Source: Prolixibacteraceae bacterium
GTDB lineage: Bacteria; Bacteroidota; Bacteroidia; Bacteroidales; Prolixibacteraceae
DNA length: 11,941 nucleotides
Assembly (NCBI GenBank): GCA_027858145.1
Contig: JAQIDF010000512.1
Span: forward strand, 1 to 11,941
Direction of reading: 5' to 3'
Shown here: positions 1-5,048 of the stretch, one piece after another
Layout: each line of letters starts with the position of its first letter
Position numbering within the stretch: position 1 is the first letter of the stretch
Translations under genes and position numbers: made by a program
The notes under the pieces: model-generated
The model's database searches: none
The model's input: the letters and a program-made list of their open reading frames with translations, nothing else
Told to the model about the DNA's origin: nothing

Positions 1-74
1 TCCCCAGTAGCTCAGTTGGTTAGAGCGGCGGACTGTTAATCCGTAGGTCGTAGGTTCAAGTCCTACCTGGGGAG
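1..74 (+). tRNA. tRNA-Asn (anticodon GTT)
   Basis: The sequence folds into a complete cloverleaf. The acceptor stem is TCCCCAG (1-7) with CTGGGGA (67-73), and the discriminator base is G74. The D-arm is at 10-26. The anticodon stem is 28-32/40-44, with loop CTGTTAA holding anticodon GTT at 35-37. The T-arm is GTAGG/CCTAC around TTCAAGT. CCA is not encoded: the next bases are CAAAA, so the tail must be added after transcription. The promoter lies outside the window. An intrinsic terminator follows within two bases of the end. Confidence 0.97.
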
Positions 75-75
75 C

Positions 76-109
76 AAAAAAAGCTGGTCAGATATGATCG
101 GCTTTTTTT
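76..109 (+). terminator. Intrinsic terminator of the tRNA-Asn gene
   Basis: The arms 76-89 and 96-109 pair over 14 positions (seven A-T, then GC, CG and a GC-rich top with two G-T wobbles) around the hexaloop AGATAT. The 3' arm ends in a run of seven T. The matching A-run on the left arm makes the hairpin able to act on both strands. Confidence 0.88.
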
Positions 110-128
110 ATACCCAAAATCTGCATCA

Positions 129-419
129 ATGTTTTACATTTACATCCTATACTCCAAGAAATATGACCTTTACTATGTCGGATACACCGATGATGTAAAA
201 AGAAGACTACAGGAACACAATCTGATTTCTGAAAACAGTTACACTTCAAAACATCGTCCTTGGCTGCTCGAAGCGGTATTTGATGTTGGAAATTCCCGTT
301 CGTTAGCAATGAAAATCGAGAAACATATTAAAAAACAAAAGAGCAAAGAATACATCTGCGAAATTATTCGTCGAAATTCTATTTCTCGATTAATCGAAAG
401 ATTTAGCTCTGGTGGTTAG
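129..419 (+). CDS. Small GIY-YIG nuclease domain protein
   Basis: The protein is 96 residues, a stand-alone GIY-YIG domain of the UvrC-N/UPF0213 type. The two core strands are YIYILYS (3-9) and YYVGYT (15-20, the YIG equivalent). They are followed by the catalytic helix with RR (25-26) and H30-N31, and the metal-binding Glu is E64 in KIEKH. The family cuts DNA, but the role of these short Bacteroidota members is not established. The ATG lies only 19 nt past the tRNA terminator and I see no TAnnTTTG promoter or ribosome binding site, so it may depend on read-through. The last codons and the stop (417-419) lie inside a near-copy of a tRNA D-arm (404-425). In this phylum such genes often sit beside tRNA or rRNA genes, which hints at past mobility (inference). 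Confidence 0.85.
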   Translation: MFYIYILYSKKYDLYYVGYTDDVKRRLQEHNLISENSYTSKHRPWLLEAVFDVGNSRSLAMKIEKHIKKQKSKEYICEIIRRNSISRLIERFSSGG

Positions 420-425
420 AGCGGC
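404..425 (+). repeat. tRNA D-arm-like fragment at the 3' end of the GIY-YIG gene
   Basis: Bases 404-425 match bases 8-29 of the tRNA-Asn gene at 20 of 22 positions, without gaps (mismatches at 410 and 412). The match covers TAGCTC, GGTTAGAGC and the first bases of the anticodon stem. It stops abruptly on both sides: no acceptor, anticodon or T-arm follows. Because D-arms are similar between tRNAs, the source may be another tRNA species. Confidence 0.7.
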
Positions 426-490
426 CCCGATGGACATCCTTTAGGGGTTAGACATAGATCGATACTCGATACAAGACTATTTGATTGAAA

Positions 491-568
491 GCTGAACCCC
501 AAGAAATCTCCACTTGTTGGATATTCATCGTAATAGAATTGTTCAAGTGGATGTTTTTATAGTTCAGC
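491..568. repeat. Imperfect 78-nt inverted repeat (MITE-like or long hairpin)
   Basis: GCTGAAC (491-497) pairs with GTTCAGC (562-568), and CCACTTG (510-516) pairs with CAAGTGG (544-550). The 12-nt and 11-nt stretches between them (498-509 and 551-561) are A-rich and T-rich and partly complementary, giving arms of 25-26 nt around a 27-nt centre. It encodes nothing and has no T-run, so it is not a normal terminator. A small non-autonomous mobile element or a folded RNA are both possible. Confidence 0.55.
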
Positions 569-609
569 CTACCTGTTGAAAACATTTTAATGAATACCAG
601 TGCGAATAG

Positions 610-640
610 TTGACAAAAAGACAAAATAAGCATACTTTCG
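610..640 (+). promoter_or_regulatory. Candidate Bacteroidota promoter for the 657 gene
   Basis: TTG at 610-612 is separated by 20 nt from TACTTTCG at 633-640, one mismatch from the -7 consensus TAnnTTTG. A start of transcription about 7 nt downstream would give a leader of roughly 10 nt before the ATG at 657. Confidence 0.4.
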
Positions 641-656
641 CAGCAAAACACAAGTC

Positions 657-1388
657 ATGCCATATCGCCGTTTACCAACAACAGATAAAGCCCGTTTAAG
701 GGCACTCGAAAAATGCCAAAAACAAATTACAAGCGTAAAGCCCGAAGAAAGGGCTGTTTCAGAACATTTGGCAACTGAACTTAAAGTATTTCTTCCACGT
801 TTTCAGCAATCAATCATAAACCTCGAAGCTGCAAAAAACAATCAGGTTGACAAGAACAAACAATACATTTACCTGCAACGTAAAGCAAGATTGTACGTTT
901 CACACTATATCCAGGTAATGAACATGGCCATTTCCAGGGGTGAACTGAAACCCGAAATCCGCGAATTTTACGATTTGTATTCATACGGGAATACAGTACC
1001 ACCATTAAACGCTGAAAAAGACCTTCTTGAATGGGGCAAAAAAGTAATTGAAGGTGACAAAAAAAGAATCCAGAATGGCGGCAGCCCCATTTACAATCCA
1101 TCAATTGCACTGGTAAAAGTAAATTACGAAAAATATACCGAGGTCTATCATTTTCAGAAAACACTGCAAACAACAACCGACCGTAGCTCGCAACAGGTAA
1201 ACAACTTGCGCAACGAAGCCGATAAACTCATTCAGAATATCTGGAACGAAGTAGAGCAGAAATTTCAACCTTTGCACAATGGCAGAAACCGTGCCCTCAG
1301 CGAGGAGTATGGTGTAGTTTATGTTTACCGGAAATCGGAAAAGAAAAAGTTAGAGGCTATGCAGCTACAACCTGAGTTCAATTTCTGA
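657..1388 (+). CDS. Conserved Bacteroidota protein of unknown function ('MPYRRLP' family)
   Basis: The protein is 243 residues, hydrophilic and mainly helical by composition, with no signal peptide or membrane segment, so it is probably cytosolic. The opening MPYRRLPTTD and the stretch SHYIQVMNMAISRGEL (82-97) recall a family I have seen only in Bacteroidota and only as hypothetical; I know no function. Other distinctive segments are SPIYNPSIALV (143-153), a helix LRNEADKLIQNIWNEVE (184-200) and EYGVVYVYR (217-225). I found no catalytic motif, metal site or nucleotide-binding loop. The ATG is supported by the family-like N-terminus and a promoter-like sequence just upstream. Its 3' end overlaps the convergent protease gene by 24 bp. 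Confidence 0.8.
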   Translation: MPYRRLPTTDKARLRALEKCQKQITSVKPEERAVSEHLATELKVFLPRFQQSIINLEAAKNNQVDKNKQYIYLQRKARLYVSHYIQVMNMAISRGELKPEIREFYDLYSYGNTVPPLNAEKDLLEWGKKVIEGDKKRIQNGGSPIYNPSIALVKVNYEKYTEVYHFQKTLQTTTDRSSQQVNNLRNEADKLIQNIWNEVEQKFQPLHNGRNRALSEEYGVVYVYRKSEKKKLEAMQLQPEFNF

Positions 1389-2312
1389 ACGTTTCTTTTC
1401 TTCCCTGATTTTAAAATAAGCCATTAAAGCCACTACGGCAACCAAACTAAATGCAGCAGCAACCCAGGCATATTCCATATTGGCACCAAGTGTCTCAGGG
1501 TCTGCTTTTAATGCCCCGGTGCCATAGAAATAATAAGCCACAACAGCAACAGCATTATTTATAAAATGGGCAATAACAGGCAACCATAAGTTTCCACTCC
1601 ACACAAACATATAACCAAACAACGCCCCAAGCAATGCTCTTGGGATAAAGCCATAAAACTGTAAGTGCAGTGCGCTGAACAAAATAGCCGAAACCCATAT
1701 TGCCACATGTTTATTTTTGGTCCACTCATGAAAAGTTCGCTGCACTACCCCCCTAAACAAAAATTCTTCGCCAATTGCCGGTATTAGCGCAATCAGAAAA
1801 ATATTATAGAAAAGAATACCAATGCTATCGGCCTTCACAAACAGTTCTGTCAACATGCCGGCCTGGTCTTCGCTCTGCCTCATCCAGCCTTCTATGCCTT
1901 CAAGCCATCGCGGCAGTTCCATCTCGGCATTCATAATACCAACATAGCTGATAAAAGGGCTAAAAGCCATCACTATAAACGTGGCAAGAATTGCACTGGC
2001 AACCGAAGTTTGTTTATTCAGTTTCAGGTACTTTATAACCGAACCGCCAAAAAGGTAAGCAAGTACAAACGCCGGAACAACAAATAGCCCTACCGATTGC
2101 CATAATTGAAAGTACTTGAGAACGGCCACATTCGACTCATCGTAAGTCATACCTCCACCCATCATGCCCGAAAAGGCATCCATACCAAACAGGGGTATTG
2201 CCGAAATAGCAGCAATAATTATCGATAAAAATAAACTCGCGAGCGCAATTAAGGCAACAGCAACTAATTTTGAGGGGGATGAATTATATTTCAGGGCTCG
2301 TTTCATATTCAA
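1365..2312 (-). CDS. CPBP-family intramembrane glutamic endopeptidase (CAAX protease/Abi-like)
   Basis: The protein is 315 residues with about seven or eight hydrophobic segments, so it sits in the inner membrane. All three family motifs are present: EExxxR as E182-E183...R187 in GEEFLFRG, FxxxH as F212...H216 in LFSALHLQF, and HxxxN as H249...N253 in PVIAHFINNA. Active-site residues are therefore intact. The family includes eukaryotic Rce1 and bacterial proteases of diverse, mostly unknown substrates; some members process bacteriocins or sit in regulatory systems, but nothing nearby points to a substrate. The loop at about 130-160 between membrane segments is acidic and Trp-containing. The C-terminus is charged (KIREEKKRSE) and should face the cytoplasm. 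Transcription is divergent from frr and convergent with the 657 gene. Confidence 0.92.
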   Translation of the reverse strand: MNMKRALKYNSSPSKLVAVALIALASLFLSIIIAAISAIPLFGMDAFSGMMGGGMTYDESNVAVLKYFQLWQSVGLFVVPAFVLAYLFGGSVIKYLKLNKQTSVASAILATFIVMAFSPFISYVGIMNAEMELPRWLEGIEGWMRQSEDQAGMLTELFVKADSIGILFYNIFLIALIPAIGEEFLFRGVVQRTFHEWTKNKHVAIWVSAILFSALHLQFYGFIPRALLGALFGYMFVWSGNLWLPVIAHFINNAVAVVAYYFYGTGALKADPETLGANMEYAWVAAAFSLVAVVALMAYFKIREEKKRSEIELRL

Positions 2313-2328
2313 AAAGTTTTATGCTGCC

Positions 2329-2336
2329 CAAAAATA
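2329..2336 (-). promoter_or_regulatory. -7 promoter element for the CPBP protease gene
   Basis: Read on the minus strand this is TATTTTTG, an exact TAnnTTTG, 16 nt before the ATG. I do not see a good -33 TTTG at 19-21 nt upstream, so support rests on the -7 box and its position. Confidence 0.4.
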
Positions 2337-2404
2337 TAAAAACATTTGATGATATGTTTTCCAACAAAAAGAAAACGAATATTTCGTGCTAAACGTTTTT
2401 TTTC

Positions 2405-2412
2405 TAAATTTG
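2405..2412 (+). promoter_or_regulatory. -7 promoter element for frr
   Basis: TAAATTTG is an exact TAnnTTTG match. A weak -33 (TTTC, 2382-2385) lies 19 nt upstream. The ATG at 2445 is 32 nt downstream, giving a leader of about 25 nt. Confidence 0.5.
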
Positions 2413-2444
2413 TCATAAAGTGAATAAAAACATACAATAAATAT

Positions 2445-3008
2445 ATGAACGAAGAAGTTGACATGATTATCGACATGGCTTCTGATCAAATGAAGTCAGC
2501 TATTGAGCATCTTGAAAAAGAACTGGGTCATTTACGTGCCGGAAAAGCTTCGCCACGTATGCTTGACAGTGTAATGGTTGAGTATTACGGAACGATGACA
2601 CCACTTGCTCAAACCGCAAGTATCTCCACACCCGATGCCAAAACCATTGTTGTGCAGCCTTGGGAAAAAGGGATGATTTCACCCATTGAGAAGGCAATTA
2701 TCAATTCCAATTTGGGATTTAACCCTGATAACAATGGCGAATTAATTCGTATATTTATTCCACCTTTAACTGAAGAACGCCGTCAATCATTGGTGAAAGA
2801 AGTGCACAAAGAAGGTGAAACCGCTAAAGTAAGTGTACGCAACACCCGTCGTGATGCTAACGAACAACTCAAGAAGTTGTTAAAAGAAGGCCTGTCTGAA
2901 GATTTAGAAAAAGACGGACTTGATAAAGTGCAAAAAGAAACTGATAAATTTTCAAAAATGGCTGAAGAGATTATCGAAGCTAAAGAAAAAGAGATATTAA
3001 CCGTATAA
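2445..3008 (+). CDS. frr: Ribosome recycling factor
   Basis: The protein is 187 residues, the usual RRF length. With EF-G it splits the post-termination ribosome into subunits. The N-terminal strand of the helical domain carries LRAGKASP (30-37), the signature of the tRNA-mimicking domain I. Domain II spans about 30-105, with VVQPWE (69-74) and IRIFIPPLTEERR (101-113). The conserved VRNTRRDAN (131-139) lies in the long helix, and the C-terminal helix is Lys/Glu-rich. The start ATG gives MNEEV, as in other Bacteroidota RRFs; the later ATG (codon 7) would cut into the first helix. In many Bacteroidota frr follows pyrH, but here upstream is the divergent protease, so it has its own promoter and terminator. 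Confidence 0.97.
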   Translation: MNEEVDMIIDMASDQMKSAIEHLEKELGHLRAGKASPRMLDSVMVEYYGTMTPLAQTASISTPDAKTIVVQPWEKGMISPIEKAIINSNLGFNPDNNGELIRIFIPPLTEERRQSLVKEVHKEGETAKVSVRNTRRDANEQLKKLLKEGLSEDLEKDGLDKVQKETDKFSKMAEEIIEAKEKEILTV

Positions 3009-3047
3009 CTTTATTTTTGATAAAGTTTGTGTTTTCATGGCTATTTA

Positions 3048-3081
3048 AAGAGCAGTTCCAACGGGACTGCTCTTATTTTTT
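3048..3081 (+). terminator. Bidirectional terminator shared by frr and the prenyl synthase gene
   Basis: The 12-bp stem 3048-3059/3063-3074 (AAGAGCAGTTCC paired, with one G-T wobble, around the triloop AAC) is followed by A and six T (3076-3081). On the minus strand the stem follows, and includes two bases of, the TAA stop of the prenyl synthase (3073-3075). The minus side has only a short T-run. Confidence 0.85.
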
Positions 3082-4047
3082 GCGTTTTATGATATACCTG
3101 AATAAATCGCACAATGCAATTTGCGCTTCGTTTTCAGGGAATTTATTTAATCGCTCAATTGCTTCTTCGCAATAATGGTTCATCATCTCTGTAGCGTATT
3201 CAATTCCGCCATTACGGCGCACCAACGAAATAAGTTCTTCAACCTCTTGTTTCTGGTGGTTTTTCTTTTTTACAATGTTAATTATCCGCTTTTGCTCTTT
3301 CTTATCAGAAGAATTCAGGACATGAATAAGCGGCAATGTGATTTTTTGTTCTTTAATGTCGTTACCGATAGGCTTACCAATAATTCCTTTTTCTTCGTAA
3401 TCAAAGATATCATCCTGAATTTGAAAAGCAATACCGGCCAAAATACCAATCTCACGCATCTCTTCTATCACTTCCGTGTCTTTCTTAACTGAGTGCGTTC
3501 CCACCGCGAGACTTGTTCCAATCAAAGAAGCCGTTTTCTTAGAGATAATTTCAAAGTAAGAAGCTTCATCAATATCGAGTTTGCGGCTTTTCTCATTTTG
3601 CAGCAATTCACCTTCGATGGTCTCTTTCACTGCACGCGAAATAATGTCAAGAGTTTCATACTCCTTCTCCTTAGTTGCAATCAACAAGCCTTTAGAGAGT
3701 AGAAAATCGCCAATCAAAACAGCGTTTTTATTTTTCCAAAGCGCATTTATCGAAAAAGCATTACGCCGCTCGTACGATTCGTCAATCACATCGTCGTGAA
3801 CCAACGTTGCCGAATGAAGCAACTCAATTGAAGTGGCTGAAAGGTATGTGCTGCGATTGATTTCTCCATGCATTTTTGCCGACAAAAAAACAAACAACGG
3901 TCTTATTTGCTTGCCTTTACGACGCACCAAATAATTAACAATCGTATTCAATAATGAAATATCCGAACGTGCTGTTTCTCTAAAAAATTGTTCAAAATCT
4001 TTCAGCTCATTAGCTACCGGTTTTTTTATTTTATCTAATCTCGACAT
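3073..4047 (-). CDS. Long-chain polyprenyl diphosphate synthase (IspB type)
   Basis: The protein is 324 residues, an all-helical trans-isoprenyl diphosphate synthase. It condenses isopentenyl diphosphate units onto an allylic primer. Visible motifs are GKQIRP (45-50), the first Asp-rich motif DDVID (85-89), GDFLLSKG (113-120) and the second Asp-rich motif DDIFD (212-216). The residue five places before the first motif is small (A80), as in synthases that make long chains; short-chain FPP/GGPP enzymes carry a bulky aromatic there. The expected product is the 7-9-unit side chain of menaquinone (inference). The ATG gives MSRLDKIKKPV, typical of Bacteroidota orthologues. A one-mismatch -7 box (TACTTTTA on the minus strand, 4062-4069) lies 14 nt upstream. 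It could also be called octaprenyl diphosphate synthase. Confidence 0.92.
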   Translation of the reverse strand: MSRLDKIKKPVANELKDFEQFFRETARSDISLLNTIVNYLVRRKGKQIRPLFVFLSAKMHGEINRSTYLSATSIELLHSATLVHDDVIDESYERRNAFSINALWKNKNAVLIGDFLLSKGLLIATKEKEYETLDIISRAVKETIEGELLQNEKSRKLDIDEASYFEIISKKTASLIGTSLAVGTHSVKKDTEVIEEMREIGILAGIAFQIQDDIFDYEEKGIIGKPIGNDIKEQKITLPLIHVLNSSDKKEQKRIINIVKKKNHQKQEVEELISLVRRNGGIEYATEMMNHYCEEAIERLNKFPENEAQIALCDLFRYIIKRKK

Positions 4048-4175
4048 GATATTTGAAAGTCTAAAAGTATAAATTTAACGGTCATTTTTGCTGTTATATT
4101 AAAATAACCATCAAAATCGCTATTAGTTTATTGTTTAATTTATTTAAGTAAAATATATTCTTTAACTATTATTTA

Positions 4176-4183
4176 TAAATTTG
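4176..4183 (+). promoter_or_regulatory. -7 promoter element for the ArsR-type regulator
   Basis: TAAATTTG is an exact TAnnTTTG. It ends 18 nt before the ATG at 4202 and overlaps an in-frame TTG (4181), which argues that this TTG is not the start codon. The surrounding 4048-4175 is very AT-rich and otherwise featureless; no clear -33 TTTG is seen. Confidence 0.5.
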
Positions 4184-4201
4184 TCATTTAAATTGAATAC
4201 C

Positions 4202-4504
4202 ATGTATACACAAGAATTTGATGAAAATAGTTTAAACAAAGCAGCAGCGATGCTAAAAGCAATGGCTCATCCTTTGCGTATTTCAATACTGGATTTGTTA
4301 AAAAATGGAGAAGAGTTAACAGTGACACAAATACATGAGCTTCTCAACATTGAACAATCGACTGCTTCACACCATTTGGGCATCCTGAAAGATAAAGGCA
4401 TCCTTTGTTCGAAACGAAATGGTAAAAACACCCACTATTTTTCAAAACACAAAGTACTGGGTCAAATGATTGAATGTGCAAAATCATGCGCCTGCAATGA
4501 TTAA
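4202..4504 (+). CDS. ArsR/SmtB-type winged-helix repressor
   Basis: The protein is 100 residues, a single winged helix-turn-helix domain. The segment AAAMLKAMAHPLRISILDLL (14-33) is the classic ArsR entry, followed by LTVTQIHELL (39-48). The recognition helix is in QSTASHHLGILKDKGIL (52-68), and the wing is SKRNGKNTHYF (70-80). The usual ArsR metal site in the recognition region (ELCVC) is absent. Instead four cysteines are present: C69 and a C-terminal C92, C96, C98 group (ECAKSCAC), a possible metal or redox site (inference). The family represses its own operon and nearby genes until a ligand is bound. I chose the ATG because the in-frame TTG seven codons upstream lies inside the promoter box. 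Downstream are queD and polA, 88 nt away, with no metal transporter in view, so the target is unknown. Confidence 0.88.
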   Translation: MYTQEFDENSLNKAAAMLKAMAHPLRISILDLLKNGEELTVTQIHELLNIEQSTASHHLGILKDKGILCSKRNGKNTHYFSKHKVLGQMIECAKSCACND

Positions 4505-4592
4505 TTAATCCATCAAAAGTACTGCATGTTAACCTTTTTACTCCCCGTTTGTTTATTCTATTACATTAACTGTATTCAAAACTATAATAAAA

Positions 4593-5045
4593 ATGACAGA
4601 TAAAATACGCGTAACAAAATTTTACGATTTTGAAATGGCTCATGCCCTTTGGAATTACGACGGATTGTGCAAAAACATACACGGGCACACTTACCAATTG
4701 TACATTACGGTTATGGGTGAACCAATTAACGACCCGGAAAATAAAAAAAATGGCATGGTTATCGATTTTGGCGACCTGAAGCGTATTGTTAAGGATGAAA
4801 TTGTAGATAAACTCGATCACTCGCTGGCCGTATTCGAAAAAGCACCACAAAAACAACTTGAAACGCTGGGCGAAATGTTCGAACGGAATTTCATATTTAA
4901 CTTTCAGCCAACTTGTGAAAATCTTGTTTTGTGGATTGTTGAAAAAATAAAACCTAAACTACCCGAAGGAATCTTTCTGAAAAAGGTAGTTTTATACGAA
5001 ACATCCACCTCAAATGCCGAATGGAATGATGATGACAATCAATAA
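4593..5045 (+). CDS. queD: 6-carboxy-5,6,7,8-tetrahydropterin synthase (QueD)
   Basis: The protein is 150 residues of the PTPS/QueD fold. It converts dihydroneopterin triphosphate to 6-carboxytetrahydropterin, the second step of queuosine/preQ1 synthesis. The zinc ligands are H17 (MAHAL), H30 and H32 (HGH). The nucleophile C26 sits in DGLCKNIHGH with the C-x3-HxH spacing of QueD. The catalytic D75-H76 pair is in LDHS, PTCENL (106-111) is the conserved substrate loop, and E136 (YETST) binds the pterin ring. A eukaryote-like 6-pyruvoyl-tetrahydropterin synthase is less likely from this Cys spacing. No other que gene is in the window. The leader (4505-4592) shows no preQ1 riboswitch pattern I can recognise. 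polA starts 3 nt after the stop, so the two are probably co-transcribed. Confidence 0.92.
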   Translation: MTDKIRVTKFYDFEMAHALWNYDGLCKNIHGHTYQLYITVMGEPINDPENKKNGMVIDFGDLKRIVKDEIVDKLDHSLAVFEKAPQKQLETLGEMFERNFIFNFQPTCENLVLWIVEKIKPKLPEGIFLKKVVLYETSTSNAEWNDDDNQ

Positions 5046-5048
5046 ACT

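Larger units (their letters stand above)
420..656. other. Non-coding gap with palindrome
   Basis: This is 237 nt between the GIY-YIG stop and the next start. It holds the tail of the D-arm fragment, a CCCC/GGGG hairpin (425-428/444-447), a tandem CGATAC pair (460-465, 467-472), the palindrome at 491-568 and a candidate promoter at 610-640. I see no supported gene on either strand. A 67-codon reading frame on the minus strand has no recognisable features. Confidence 0.6.

Noticed and set aside
448..651. 67-codon reading frame on the minus strand
   Set aside because: It spans the palindrome and the candidate promoter of the 657 gene, has no recognisable motif, and its composition does not look coding.
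1365..2312. Abortive-infection (Abi) defence gene
   Set aside because: The CPBP family was once named Abi, but the neighbours are housekeeping genes and nothing points to phage defence.
4181..4201. Upstream TTG start for the ArsR-type gene
   Set aside because: The TTG is part of an exact TAnnTTTG promoter box; the ATG at 4202 begins a normal ArsR protein.
4505..4592. preQ1 riboswitch upstream of queD
   Set aside because: The 88-nt AT-rich leader shows no preQ1 aptamer-like stem with an A-rich tail; only a possible -33 TTTG at 4548 is visible, with no good -7 partner.
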